From the NCBI GenBank assembly GCA_041390145.1, contig JAWKQM010000004.1, positions 124,001 through 188,000 on the forward strand: DNA of 64,000 nt, in the 5' to 3' direction. This document shows, piece after piece, positions 7,836 through 17,043 of the stretch. How positions within the stretch are numbered: position 1 is the stretch's first letter; every line of letters starts with the position of its first letter. Below the pieces are notes generated by a model. It saw nothing but the letters and a program-made list of their open reading frames with translations. It had not been told where the DNA came from and made no database searches. The translations under genes and the position numbers were made by a program. This DNA is from Gemmatimonadales bacterium (GTDB lineage Bacteria > Gemmatimonadota > Gemmatimonadetes > Gemmatimonadales > GWC2-71-9).

Positions 7836-9308
7836 GTGCTTGCCTGGCTGGCCTCGCTGGGCTGGCTGGTCCTGCGCGAGTACCGCCCCGCGGAAGATGG
7901 CGATTTCGCGTCGGCCGAGCAGATCAGCCTGCCGCCTACCACCACGTTCTACGCGCTTCGGGCCGGCACAGAACAGGTCGGCTTCCGGTCCGTGACCACC
8001 GACACCCTGCCGAACGGCATTCGGGTGACGTCCCGCATCGACATCGACGTGCCGCTTCCCCTTGTCCCCCGGCGGTTGCTGACCACCACGGAGGCGCTCT
8101 ACGATCAGAGCCTGAACCTCGTCGCGTTCACGTCGACGGTCAGCGGTGAGGTTGGACAGCAAACGCTGGTGGGCAGCGTCGGCAGCGATGGCCGCCTCTC
8201 CGTGGTCATCAGCGGCCGTGGGCAGACCCGCCAGGACACGGTGGTCGTGGACCTGCCGGCCGGAACGCTGCTGCCCGATGCCGTGTCCATCGGCCTCGCT
8301 GCCAGGGGGAGCCTGAAGGCCGGTGTCGCCGCCACGATCCCCGTCTTCGACCCGGTGGAACTGACGGTCGGCAGGCGGGACGTCCGGGTGGTGGCCGAAA
8401 GCACCTTCGTACTCCCCGACAGCGCCGCGATCGACTCCCTCTCCGGAGAGTGGCTGCCCGCAGGGCTCGACACGATTCCAACCGTCCGGGTCGATTGGAT
8501 GGAATACGGATTGCCGATCCGGGCGTGGATCGACCGGAACGGCGCCGTCATCGCGCGTGAGACCCCGCTCGGCCTCTCCGAGCATCGCGGCCCCTTTGAG
8601 ATCGTCAATTCCGGCTACGTCAGGCGGCGGCCGCGCAACGTGCAGGCGCCCCCGCTTGAACTCCCGGCGCCGGGGGCGGGCGCGGAGGGGCCGTCCCGGC
8701 TCACGCTCGGGGCGGTGGACCTGCAAGGCGTGGCACCGATGCTTGCGACGCGCTGGCAGACGGTTGAGCGAGGCATGCTGGTGACTCACCCTGGAGGCAC
8801 CGTCACCGCCTCCAGCCGGCCCTTGCCCGACTCTGTCGCCGCCGCCTATCGTGGGGACGGGTCCTCCACCCGCGTGCGGCTGGACGCCCGCCGCATCGTC
8901 GGCGCCGACACCGCGGCGCCGGCCCGGGCGGCCAGCAAGCTGGCCGCCTGGATCGGCTCCACCATCGTGCCGGGGCTGCCATCATTCGGAGACCCCGAGG
9001 CGGTCCTGCTCCGCCGCCGAGGCGACAGTTCAGACCGGGCCACCCTGTTCGTGGCGATGGCCCGGTCGCTGGGGTTCGCCGCCCGGCCGGTGGCCGGGCT
9101 CCAGTCGACCGGTGGACGGCTGCGCTACCGGGCCTGGGCGGAAGTGTGGCTCGACGGGTGGGTGCCGGTGGACCCGACGCTCGGGCAGTTCCCGGCAGAC
9201 GGAGGACACTTCCGCCTCCTGATCAACGCGACGGCGCGCCCGTCGACTCTCGTTCCGATGCTCGGGGCCGTGCGCCCCGTCCTCACCACGACCGCGACGA
9301 CACCATGA
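7836..9308 (+). CDS. Transglutaminase-like protein, catalytic residues missing
   Basis: 490 residues from GTG 7836. An in-frame CTG at 7806 overlapping the upstream stop would add KRKYLALGLV and give a better membrane-anchor N-terminus, so the true start may be 7806. An N-terminal hydrophobic segment is followed by a beta-rich region, then a transglutaminase-like core at about residues 390-470 (RGDSSDRATLFVAMARSLGF, YRAWAEVWLDGWVPVDPTLG). The position normally holding catalytic Cys is Ser (GDSSDR), and the His of the usual YHAW motif is Arg, while the Asp of PVDPT is kept. It is therefore probably a non-catalytic exported domain. It overlaps the ABC ATPase gene by 4 nt. Confidence 0.75.
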   Translation: MLAWLASLGWLVLREYRPAEDGDFASAEQISLPPTTTFYALRAGTEQVGFRSVTTDTLPNGIRVTSRIDIDVPLPLVPRRLLTTTEALYDQSLNLVAFTSTVSGEVGQQTLVGSVGSDGRLSVVISGRGQTRQDTVVVDLPAGTLLPDAVSIGLAARGSLKAGVAATIPVFDPVELTVGRRDVRVVAESTFVLPDSAAIDSLSGEWLPAGLDTIPTVRVDWMEYGLPIRAWIDRNGAVIARETPLGLSEHRGPFEIVNSGYVRRRPRNVQAPPLELPAPGAGAEGPSRLTLGAVDLQGVAPMLATRWQTVERGMLVTHPGGTVTASSRPLPDSVAAAYRGDGSSTRVRLDARRIVGADTAAPARAASKLAAWIGSTIVPGLPSFGDPEAVLLRRRGDSSDRATLFVAMARSLGFAARPVAGLQSTGGRLRYRAWAEVWLDGWVPVDPTLGQFPADGGHFRLLINATARPSTLVPMLGAVRPVLTTTATTP

Positions 9309-10063
9309 TCCAGCTGCGCGATCTTTCCAAGAACTACGGCCGCTTCACTGCGGTGGACCGCCTCACGCTGGAGGTGCCAAAAGGAGAGTTGTTCGGCTTC
9401 CTGGGGCCGAATGGGGCCGGGAAGACGACAACGCTTCGCATGATCGCCGGCATCCTGCAGCCGACCGGCGGCTCGGTCACGATCGGGGGCGCGGACATCC
9501 ACCGGCACCCCGAGGAGGCCAAGGCCAAGCTGGGGTTCATTCCCGATCGGCCGTACGTCTACGAGAAACTGACCGGCGCTGAGTTTCTCCGGTTCGTGGC
9601 GGCGCTCTTCGGACAGGACGGACCCAGCGTCGAGAAGCGCATGGACGAGCTGCTCGAGTTGTTCGAACTCGCGCCGTGGAAGGATGAATTGACGGAGTCG
9701 TACAGTCACGGCATGCGCCAGAAGCTGCTCATCTCGAGCGCGCTCGTGCACCGACCCGAGGTCGTGGTCGTCGACGAGCCGATGGTCGGGCTCGACCCGA
9801 AGAGTGCGCGGACGCTGAAGGACCTGTTGCGCGCCTTTGTCGACAAGGGCGGGACGGTCCTGATGAGCACGCACACCCTGGAGGTGGCGGAAGCGATGTG
9901 CGACCGGATCGCCATCATCCAGCACGGCAAGCTCGCCGCCTCCGGGACCATGGACGACCTCCGCCGGGAGACGGCGTCGGAGGGCATGACCCTGGAGCGG
10001 CTCTTCCTCAAGCTGACAGACGGCGAAGTCCCCCAGTCGCTGAGCGGGATGTTCGATGACTGA
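9305..10063 (+). CDS. ABC transporter ATP-binding protein
   Basis: 252 residues. Walker A GPNGAGKTTT, signature YSHGMRQKLL, Walker B VVVVDEPMVGLDP and the switch histidine in STHTLEVAE are all intact. The family is the ABC-2 exporter type (compare multidrug or Na+ efflux ATPases). The ATG overlaps the preceding stop (ATGA), and the permease gene begins before this gene ends. Substrate unknown; the link to a transglutaminase-like exported protein suggests an envelope-related role. Confidence 0.93.
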   Translation: MIQLRDLSKNYGRFTAVDRLTLEVPKGELFGFLGPNGAGKTTTLRMIAGILQPTGGSVTIGGADIHRHPEEAKAKLGFIPDRPYVYEKLTGAEFLRFVAALFGQDGPSVEKRMDELLELFELAPWKDELTESYSHGMRQKLLISSALVHRPEVVVVDEPMVGLDPKSARTLKDLLRAFVDKGGTVLMSTHTLEVAEAMCDRIAIIQHGKLAASGTMDDLRRETASEGMTLERLFLKLTDGEVPQSLSGMFDD

Positions 10064-11774
10064 GCCCGTCGCGGCCGCGGGACCGTTGCGGCAGCCCGGG
10101 CTCTGGGTTCTCCTCTCGCCGAAGTGGCGCACCGCCCTGGCCCGGATCCGGCAGGAGCGATCGGGTGCCGGCGTGCGCCTGCTCCTGCTCCTGCTGGTCG
10201 GCTTCGGGTTCTGGTCCGCCGTCTTCGGCGTGTCCTACCGGGTCCTCAAGTACTTCCAGGGCGTGCCTGAGATCGGCACGCTGGTGGCCACGAAGCTGCT
10301 GGCGGTGCTCCTGCTCGCGTTCCTCGGCGTGCTCCTCCTGTCCAACATCATCACGGCCCTCTCCACCTTCTTCCTGGCATCGGACCTCGACATCATGGTC
10401 TCCGCGCCGGTGGACTGGCTCCGGGTCTACATCGTCAAGCTGGCGGAGACGACCGTCCACTCGTCATGGATGGTGGCGCTGGTCGCGGTGCCGATCTTCA
10501 CTGCCTACGGGATGGTCTTCGACGGGGGACCGCTCTATCCGCTGATCGTCGTCTCGGCGCTGATCCCGTACCTGGTCATGCCCGCCGTGCTGGGGACACT
10601 GCTCACCCTGCTCCTGGTCAACATCTTCCCCGCCAGGAAGACACGTGACCTCCTCACCCTGGTGGCCGTGGGCGCGGTCGGTGGCGTGGTGCTCCTGCTG
10701 CGGCTCATCCGGCCGGAGCAACTGGCGCGTCCCGAAGGGTTCCGCAACCTGCTCGACTACTTCTCGATGCTGCAGGGGCCGACCAACCCGTTCCTGCCCA
10801 GCGAATGGGCGGCGGACATGGTGATGAACTGGCTGCTGCGGATCGGGGATCCCCTGCCAATCCTCCTGCTCTGGACGACGGCCGGGGTGCTTGGCGTCGT
10901 CGGCGCCGGCCTGCACCAGCGGCTCTACCTCGCGGCGTACAGCAAGGCGCAGGAAGGGAAGGACTCCTTCGTGCGCGGCGGGCTGTGGGAGCGGCTGTTG
11001 CTCCCCCTCCTGCGGACAGCGGGTCCGGCGCGCCGGGAGTTCATTCTCAAGGACCTCCGGCTCTTCTTCAGGGACACCACCCAATGGAGCCAGCTCATCC
11101 TGCTGGCCGTGCTGCTCGCCGTCTACGTGTTCAACATCCAGACGCTGCAACTTTTCTCGGGCGAGCAGGTGCCGATCTTCTTCGTCACGCTCGTCGTGTT
11201 CCTCAACCAGGGGCTCGCGGGCTTCGTCCTCGCGGCCATTGCGGCCCGGTTCATCTTTCCGGCGATCAGCCTCGAGGGGCGCGAGCTCTGGCTGCTGAAG
11301 TCGAGTCCGCTGGACCTCCGCGCGATGTTCTGGAGCAAGTATTTCATCGGGACCCTGCCGCTGATGGTGGTGGCCCTCACCCTGACGCTCGTGACCAACG
11401 CCCTCCTCCATGCCAGCCCGTTCATCATGCTGATGAGCGTCCTGACCATCACCATGTACACCCTGGCCGCGAGCGCCTTGGCGCTCGGCCTCGGGGCCCT
11501 CTTCCCGCAGTTCGGGACCGAGAATGCGGCGCAGATCCCCACCAGCTTTGGCGGGCTGGTGTTCATGATGTCGAGCCTGAGCCTCCTGGCCCTGGTCATC
11601 ATCATCGAGGCCCTCCCGGTGTCGAGCTACCTCCGCGCAATCGCCATTGGCGACGACCCGGGCTGGAGCACCGAGATGGTGGTCAGCATGCTCGCGGTGG
11701 CCGCGCTCTGCGCCGCATCCACGATCCTCCCGCTCCGTATCGGACTGCGCCGGCTCCAGGAGCTCGAACTCTAG
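10056..11774 (+). CDS. ABC-2 type transporter permease
   Basis: 572 residues with many hydrophobic segments, for example LLLLLLVGFGFWSAVFGV, LLAVLLLAFLGVLLLSNI, LILLAVLLAVYVFNI and a cluster in the last 150 residues. It has the size and layout of large ABC exporter permeases of unknown substrate. It overlaps the ATPase gene by 8 nt, so the two form a transporter. It is the last gene of the operon starting at 6509; an 84-nt gap follows. Confidence 0.88.
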   Translation: MTEPVAAAGPLRQPGLWVLLSPKWRTALARIRQERSGAGVRLLLLLLVGFGFWSAVFGVSYRVLKYFQGVPEIGTLVATKLLAVLLLAFLGVLLLSNIITALSTFFLASDLDIMVSAPVDWLRVYIVKLAETTVHSSWMVALVAVPIFTAYGMVFDGGPLYPLIVVSALIPYLVMPAVLGTLLTLLLVNIFPARKTRDLLTLVAVGAVGGVVLLLRLIRPEQLARPEGFRNLLDYFSMLQGPTNPFLPSEWAADMVMNWLLRIGDPLPILLLWTTAGVLGVVGAGLHQRLYLAAYSKAQEGKDSFVRGGLWERLLLPLLRTAGPARREFILKDLRLFFRDTTQWSQLILLAVLLAVYVFNIQTLQLFSGEQVPIFFVTLVVFLNQGLAGFVLAAIAARFIFPAISLEGRELWLLKSSPLDLRAMFWSKYFIGTLPLMVVALTLTLVTNALLHASPFIMLMSVLTITMYTLAASALALGLGALFPQFGTENAAQIPTSFGGLVFMMSSLSLLALVIIIEALPVSSYLRAIAIGDDPGWSTEMVVSMLAVAALCAASTILPLRIGLRRLQELEL

Positions 11775-11822
11775 CCCCAGCCCGCAACTTCGCGGTACCG
11801 ACCTCCGACTGACCGAGACCTA

Positions 11823-11851
11823 CCTTGGGCGCGCCGTCACCCTTCCCAAGG
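11823..11851 (+). promoter_or_regulatory. Inverted repeat overlapping a strong ribosome binding site
   Basis: CCTTGGG (11823-11829) can pair with CCCAAGG (11845-11851). The right arm includes the first bases of the AAGGAGGT ribosome binding site of the lipoprotein gene starting at 11859. Pairing would hide part of that site. The stem is only 7 bp with a 15-nt loop, so it may be chance. Confidence 0.3.
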
Positions 11852-11858
11852 AGGTCTC

Positions 11859-13148
11859 ATGCACGCCAAGCTCAGGCTGGCAGCGCTCGTGCTGCTGGCG
11901 GCGGCGGCCGGTTGCGCCGACCGCGAACCATCCGCCCCGGGAGACAATCCCGCGGCCGTCTCCGGCCCGGACGCCATCACGCCCGGCCCAAACCCATCGC
12001 CGGAGGCGCGCCGACTGGAGCGACAGGCTCGGCAGCTGGCGCTTGCCCTCGCCGACCCGGCGCTACGGGGGTACCTCTTCGCCCAACTCCGGGAATCCCC
12101 GATCATTGAGCACAAGCTGCAATTCCAGCGGCTGCTCGACCGCGACGACCATCGGGTCTCCTCCGCAATGGCCGCCGCCGATGGGCAGCCGCAGGCGGCC
12201 ATCATCCAGGACGTCTCGGCGGGCCTCGCGTCGGAGCTGTATTTCCCGGTGCCGGGTCACCTGCAGCGCTGGGACGGCGGGCCCGACCTGCTGGTCGCGA
12301 CCGCGCTCAAAGACCATGACGTGCCGGTCGCATTCACAATCCGGGGCGAGCGAATCCTCCTCGACCCGCTGACGCCCCCCACAACGCCGGTGCTGGCCCT
12401 GGTGCCGCAGGAAACGGATTTCGACCACCCTGGTCGGCCGGAGGGGGCCGTTTGCGGCATAGACGATTGTGGCGGCGACGGAAACGGACAGGGAGGTGGG
12501 GGGAGCAGCGGAGGGGGGAGCGGGCCGGGCGGGGCCCCACCGAGCCCGTCACTCTACCTGACCCGGGCCCAATTCTCGGGCACGTTTGAAGGCTGGTTGA
12601 AAGGGAGTCCCGAGTTTGAGCTCCATGTGCTGGGGCCGGCGAGTGCGGGAGACACCAGCTCCATGGTGTCGTACCAGTGCGTGGGCGAACATGCCCCGCC
12701 CGGGTACTACTGGGACATGAACTCCACCAGCTGGAGCGGATCCGCCAAGGTGTTCAGCCAATCCCAGATGGATGCACTGGAGCAGGCCTACCCCGGGCGC
12801 TCCTACTTGATCATGGCGCTGGAGGACGACGATACTGCGTGTGAAATCAAGATGGGCCAGGACCGGATCGCCGACCTCTTCACGGCGCTGAAGAACGCCT
12901 ACCAGTCGTACATCGGCGTGAAGGACATCAAGGTCGTCAGCATCAACGGCGTCACCCGAATCATCGTCGCGGCCAAGAACGGGGCCAGGCTCATCAGCTC
13001 ACTCGCCAGCTTCATCAAGACGAACGACGACCTGATCGGGATCGCCGTCGCAGATTCGGTGATCGGTCGCACGAGCTCGGTGGGTCACTGGGCGGTGCTG
13101 GAAGGAAGTTCGAGGATCAACGGCTGGCTGAATCTCGAAATGAAGTGA
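11859..13148 (+). CDS. Lipoprotein of unknown function
   Basis: 429 residues. A lipoprotein signal peptide ends with lipobox LAAAAGC (Cys 19). A proline-rich region and an alpha-helical segment of about 100 residues follow. Residues 200-230 form a Gly/Ser-rich linker, and a C-terminal domain of about 200 residues contains cysteines at SYQCVGEH and TACEIKMG that could form a disulfide. Translation starts from AAGGAGGT, a near-ideal ribosome binding site. No known domain was recognised. It is followed by a barrel-like protein gene with a strong hairpin between them. Confidence 0.8.
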   Translation: MHAKLRLAALVLLAAAAGCADREPSAPGDNPAAVSGPDAITPGPNPSPEARRLERQARQLALALADPALRGYLFAQLRESPIIEHKLQFQRLLDRDDHRVSSAMAAADGQPQAAIIQDVSAGLASELYFPVPGHLQRWDGGPDLLVATALKDHDVPVAFTIRGERILLDPLTPPTTPVLALVPQETDFDHPGRPEGAVCGIDDCGGDGNGQGGGGSSGGGSGPGGAPPSPSLYLTRAQFSGTFEGWLKGSPEFELHVLGPASAGDTSSMVSYQCVGEHAPPGYYWDMNSTSWSGSAKVFSQSQMDALEQAYPGRSYLIMALEDDDTACEIKMGQDRIADLFTALKNAYQSYIGVKDIKVVSINGVTRIIVAAKNGARLISSLASFIKTNDDLIGIAVADSVIGRTSSVGHWAVLEGSSRINGWLNLEMK

Positions 13149-13156
13149 CCACTGAC

Positions 13157-13180
13157 GGCGGGGGAGGAACCTCCCCCGCC
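13157..13180 (+). terminator. Strong GC hairpin between two secreted-protein genes
   Basis: GGCGGGGGAGG and CCTCCCCCGCC form a perfect 11-bp stem with an AA loop. No T tract follows, and the next gene starts at 13198, so it may be an attenuating or RNA-stabilising hairpin and not a full terminator. Confidence 0.5.
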
Positions 13181-13197
13181 CCACCCCAGGAGCGCGT

Positions 13198-13824
13198 ATG
13201 GGTCGACGTGGGAATTGGAAGTCGCTGCTGCGCGGAATGATCGTCCTGCTGGCAATCCCTGCCGCCACGCTCACTGGGCAGGAGGAGACCTGGCGCGTCA
13301 CGGCCACTGCCGCCCAGACATGGTTCAGCGGCGGGTTGGATGACACCAGCACAACTGAGGGCCACTGGAGTCTGACGCCCAAAGTGACGTGGGGGCTCAC
13401 CGCCGACCGTGCGGTCGGCAAGGTCCGGCTCGGACTCGGCCTCTCCTACGTCTCGTCACATGTCCAGGTCAGCGACGCACAGGTCACGCTCATTGAGAAC
13501 ACACTCGACGTGAGCCAGATCGGCGTGGCGGCCCTCGTGACGGTGCCGCTGGCGCGTTTGGGCAAGGCGGGTGCCGCCATCAACCTCTCCGCCGGCCCGG
13601 TCCTCGGCATCTGGTCCCTGACAGACTCCGACTCCCGGACTCGCATCGGCGGAACGGCCACGCTCCAACTCACGGCTCCCGTCACCCCGAGCTGGCACCT
13701 GCTCGCCACCCTGGGAGGATCCCTCTCCGGATCCCCCTTCAACACGAGCGAGGTACCGGACTCCTTTGAGGCCACGACCCTCTGGGCGACCGCGGCCGGT
13801 CTCGGGATGCAGTACGCCTTCTAG
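13198..13824 (+). CDS. Probable small outer-membrane beta-barrel protein
   Basis: 208 residues. A signal peptide (LLRGMIVLLAIPAATLTGQ) is followed by alternating hydrophobic/polar strands (KVRLGLGLSYVSSHVQV, GTATLQLTAPV), and the sequence ends in a C-terminal phenylalanine (MQYAF), as outer-membrane barrels do. The GGAG ribosome binding site lies 5 nt upstream of the ATG. It probably shares a transcript with the lipoprotein upstream. Its stop is 1 nt from the stop of the convergent metalloprotease gene. Specific function unknown. Confidence 0.7.
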   Translation: MGRRGNWKSLLRGMIVLLAIPAATLTGQEETWRVTATAAQTWFSGGLDDTSTTEGHWSLTPKVTWGLTADRAVGKVRLGLGLSYVSSHVQVSDAQVTLIENTLDVSQIGVAALVTVPLARLGKAGAAINLSAGPVLGIWSLTDSDSRTRIGGTATLQLTAPVTPSWHLLATLGGSLSGSPFNTSEVPDSFEATTLWATAAGLGMQYAF

Positions 13825-13825
13825 T

Positions 13826-16402
13826 TCACGACTTCGGGTCGAGCGCCTGGCTCACCGCCAGCGACAGATGCTGGCGGTGCGCCCGGGTCTCGGCATCCCC
13901 GGTCGGGCTGGCCGCCAGGGCCTGGATCTTCTTCAGGCTCGCGATGGCCGCCGACTGTGACACGTGGTCGTACTTCTTGGCCGAGGCGCCCTTGATCATG
14001 GCGGCGACCTGGTCGACATACTCCAGCTGGAGGTTTTGCCGGAAGGTATTGACGTTCCCCCGGGCGTCCGCCGCGAAGACCGCGTCGGTCAGGTCCGACA
14101 TCATCCCGGCCGCAGGGTACTGGTTCCCGTAGAGACGCGAGTCGGTCAGTCGGGCCTGGGTCTCCGGAGCCAGCAGGAACGACAGCACGTTTTTCTGCAT
14201 GGTGAGCACCCGCGCATGGATGGTCGGCTCACCGGGACCGCTGAACCCCCGCCGGGGCTGCTGCAGCTCCGCCAGCAGCTCCGGGGACGCGTTCCAGGCG
14301 TCCGGCGCGAAGAACTCCGTCCGCAGCAGGCGCATCGCGCGCTGCTGCTCCGCCAGCGGCACCGGCGTGAACGGCAGGCCGGCATCCGGCTGCCCGTCCA
14401 CACCGCGGCTCACGTAGACCCCGCCGATATACCGCGAGGTCACCACGGCGGCGTTCCCCTTCTCCCCGGTCGCCCGGAGGTAAGCGGCGCGCAATGTGGC
14501 GTAGTTCTCACCGCGTTGCGGGTACCGTTGGTCCAGCCCCAGCAGCAGCGTATCGATCAGCGCCATCCGGCCTTCGGCCCAGGTGAGGGCGTCATTGCTC
14601 AAATCGCCCACCATGACACGCGGGTCGATGCCCCTGGCCGGGGACCGCATGTCGTCGGCATCGTTCCCGAATGCCAGTTGCGGCTCGGTGGAGCGATTGA
14701 GGAGGGCCGTCGTCCGGGCGGCTTCCGCGGCCGGGTCGGACAGGGCCGGGCGGTAGCCGAATTCAATGGCCCAGTCGTCATAGGGTCCTGTCTTCGTGTC
14801 GAAGACCGGCGCACGCTTGCCGCCCGGCGGCGGCACGTTGACGGCGTGATAGTCCATGACCGATCCCGACACCCCACGGGCCACCACCAGCGCGGAGTCC
14901 TGCAGCTGCGCCGGCGAGAGCATCTGGCTGGCCTTCATGTTGTGGTTCAGCCCCATGGTGTGCCCCACCTCGTGGAGCACCAGGCTCACGACGGCGTCGT
15001 GGACGTACGCGTCCATTTCCGCGTCGGTCGCCCCGAGCGCCTGGAGCGCCGCAGCCCCGAAGGCGGCCTGCTGCTGCAGGTAGGTCTGCGCGCTGCAGCT
15101 GTGCTGGTCGGCGTCATCCGTCGGCAGGGTCAGCGCCTGCCCGGCGTACTCGAACAACTCCGCCTGCTGCATCCGGTTGGTCACGACGATGAACTCCAGC
15201 ATGATGTCGGCCCCAAGGATCTGGCCGGTGCGCGGGTTCACGAAGCTGGGCCCGTAGCCGCCGAACGGCGGGTTCGGGGAGGCTGTCCAGCGCAGGACGT
15301 TGTACCGCAGGTCGCCCGCCTCCCACGTGGCGGTATCGGGCTGTTCCTTCACCACCACCGCGTTGGTAAAGCCGGCGGTCTCGAAGGCCTTGTTCCAGGC
15401 CAGGACGCCCTCGCGGATGGCCGGCCGCAGCTCCACCGGGGTCGTGTTCTCGATCCACCAGGTGATCGGCTCGACCGGGTCGGACATCGCGGCCGACGGA
15501 TCCTTCTTCACCAGGTTCCACCGGTGCACCGGGTCACGCCAGGGGGTGATGCTCGTGGACGTCAGGTCCGTCACCTGGTCGGTGAAGTAGCCCACCCGGG
15601 GGTCGGCGTACCGCGACTGGAAGTCGTTGACCGGCATCTCGATGAAGGTGTGCTGGATCGTCAGGCTGACATTGCGCGGATCCGTGATTGCCGGGCCACC
15701 GCTGTTGGTCGGCGCCGGGTTCACGTAGACATACTCCACCACGACGTCAGTGTTGAGCGGATACGACTTGACCGAGACGACGTGCGTCTTCTCCTTGCTC
15801 AGGTTGCCGAGCGTGAAGGTGGCGCCGGGAGGGGCGCCGGGCCTCGGGCTCGGCTTGACCTGCCGCAGGGTCTCGGTCAGGAACAGGTCGTCGGCCTTGA
15901 TCAGGTACTCCCCCGTGGCCGTATCCGTGGCGGCAATCTCGATGGAGGCGAGCAGCCCCGGGCTGATGTTTGCGTCAGCGGCCCGGCTGAGCGGGCTGGC
16001 GGGGTTGAAGTAGAAGTTGGTGTTCTGGGTGACGAACTCGATCTTGTTGAAGTTCTTCCGGACGGCAAAGATCTCGTTCGGGCCGAAGGCGCCCCGAAAG
16101 CTGCCGGCCGGAAGGGCCCCCTCGTCGGTCACCGACCAATAGATGAATTCCTTCCCGATCTGGTCCTTCTTGACAGCCATCTGGAGGGCGCCGGTCACGG
16201 TGTCCTGGTAGATGGTGAAGAGGCCGGCGTACTTTGCGGAGCTCTTGGTCAGTTCGGCGAAGCTCTTGGTGGCCGCCGGTTTGCCGGCGCTCTTGGCGTT
16301 CGCCGGGCTTGGGCTGGTGACAGCACCCTTGTTGGAGGCGCACGCCACCGTCACCACGCTCAGGGACACAAGAAGGGCTCGAACGATTCCTCGACCAGGC
16401 AT
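13826..16402 (-). CDS. Secreted zinc-dependent metalloprotease (DUF5117/DUF5118 type)
   Basis: 858 residues from ATG 16402, chosen because GGAG lies 6-10 nt upstream; a longer start at 16435 is possible. The lipoprotein-like signal ends VTVAC, followed by a Lys/Ala/Pro-rich linker. The extended metzincin zinc site HEVGHTMGLNHN lies at about residue 480 and carries all three histidines and the catalytic Glu. The length and the long C-terminal region fit the DUF5117-metalloprotease-DUF5118 architecture common in Gemmatimonadota and Bacteroidota. The likely role is degradation of peptides outside the cytoplasm. It is transcribed alone. Confidence 0.85.
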   Translation of the reverse strand: MPGRGIVRALLVSLSVVTVACASNKGAVTSPSPANAKSAGKPAATKSFAELTKSSAKYAGLFTIYQDTVTGALQMAVKKDQIGKEFIYWSVTDEGALPAGSFRGAFGPNEIFAVRKNFNKIEFVTQNTNFYFNPASPLSRAADANISPGLLASIEIAATDTATGEYLIKADDLFLTETLRQVKPSPRPGAPPGATFTLGNLSKEKTHVVSVKSYPLNTDVVVEYVYVNPAPTNSGGPAITDPRNVSLTIQHTFIEMPVNDFQSRYADPRVGYFTDQVTDLTSTSITPWRDPVHRWNLVKKDPSAAMSDPVEPITWWIENTTPVELRPAIREGVLAWNKAFETAGFTNAVVVKEQPDTATWEAGDLRYNVLRWTASPNPPFGGYGPSFVNPRTGQILGADIMLEFIVVTNRMQQAELFEYAGQALTLPTDDADQHSCSAQTYLQQQAAFGAAALQALGATDAEMDAYVHDAVVSLVLHEVGHTMGLNHNMKASQMLSPAQLQDSALVVARGVSGSVMDYHAVNVPPPGGKRAPVFDTKTGPYDDWAIEFGYRPALSDPAAEAARTTALLNRSTEPQLAFGNDADDMRSPARGIDPRVMVGDLSNDALTWAEGRMALIDTLLLGLDQRYPQRGENYATLRAAYLRATGEKGNAAVVTSRYIGGVYVSRGVDGQPDAGLPFTPVPLAEQQRAMRLLRTEFFAPDAWNASPELLAELQQPRRGFSGPGEPTIHARVLTMQKNVLSFLLAPETQARLTDSRLYGNQYPAAGMMSDLTDAVFAADARGNVNTFRQNLQLEYVDQVAAMIKGASAKKYDHVSQSAAIASLKKIQALAASPTGDAETRAHRQHLSLAVSQALDPKS

Positions 16403-16530
16403 GAGCGACTCCGATTCAATGACGGAGGGAGGCAAACAGGATGGCCAACGCGACCGGGGCGCCCCACCTGCGGGGCACCCCGGACAATCCTACATCTCTA
16501 TTGCGTGACGGATAGGGGGAACGAGGGGTT

Positions 16531-17043
16531 TCAGGCCGCGACCCGGCCGCCGCAGGCCGCGCAGAAGCGGCTCCCGCTGGGGAGGTCGGTCCCGCACTTG
16601 GGGCAGGCGGCCGGCCCCCCGAGGGGCTTGCCGCATTCGGGACAGAACCGGGAGCCTGGCCCGGCATGCGCGCCACACGCGCCGCACGCGACCGCGGTGC
16701 GGCCGTCGTCGCGCAGCGTGGCCACCCGGGCGGCGACTTGGGCCTCGATGTCGGCGGCGGGGGAGCCCTGATCCTCAGCGCGGAACGCCGAGAGGGCCTC
16801 CACTGTGTACTTCTGCTTCAGAAAATCGTAGTCGTTGTCGCTCAGCTTTCCGGTCTCCCGGTCGAACTCGATCTCCTTCAGCGCTGCGAGCGCCACACCG
16901 CTGCGCGTGTCTTCCAGGTCCTCGAGGGCGTCGACGTTGATGATGTCCGCGGGCCGTGCTCCGTGCGCGGTGAAGAGCGGTTCGAAGACCAGCCAGAGCA
17001 GGGAGAGGCCAACCAGGGCCGCGGCCGCGATTTCAACCCACAT
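16531..17043 (-). CDS. CcmI-like protein with double zinc ribbon
   Basis: 170 residues. A membrane helix at residues 5-22 is followed by the typical CcmI-like stretch ALKEIEFDRETGKLSDNDY. Two zinc ribbons lie at the C-terminus (CGACGAHAGPGSRFCPECG and CPKCGTDLPSGSRFCAACG). CcmI helps present apocytochrome to the haem lyase; the zinc ribbons replace its usual TPR region. Its start overlaps the ccmH stop (ATGA), which supports a role in cytochrome c maturation. Confidence 0.7.
   Translation of the reverse strand: MWVEIAAAALVGLSLLWLVFEPLFTAHGARPADIINVDALEDLEDTRSGVALAALKEIEFDRETGKLSDNDYDFLKQKYTVEALSAFRAEDQGSPAADIEAQVAARVATLRDDGRTAVACGACGAHAGPGSRFCPECGKPLGGPAACPKCGTDLPSGSRFCAACGGRVAA

Noticed and set aside
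13964..16771. 935-residue plus-strand reading opposite the metalloprotease and ccm genes
   Set aside because: It lies antisense to a gene with an intact HEXXHXXGXXH site and has Arg/Gly/Pro/His-rich, low-complexity content typical of the complement of GC-rich codons.
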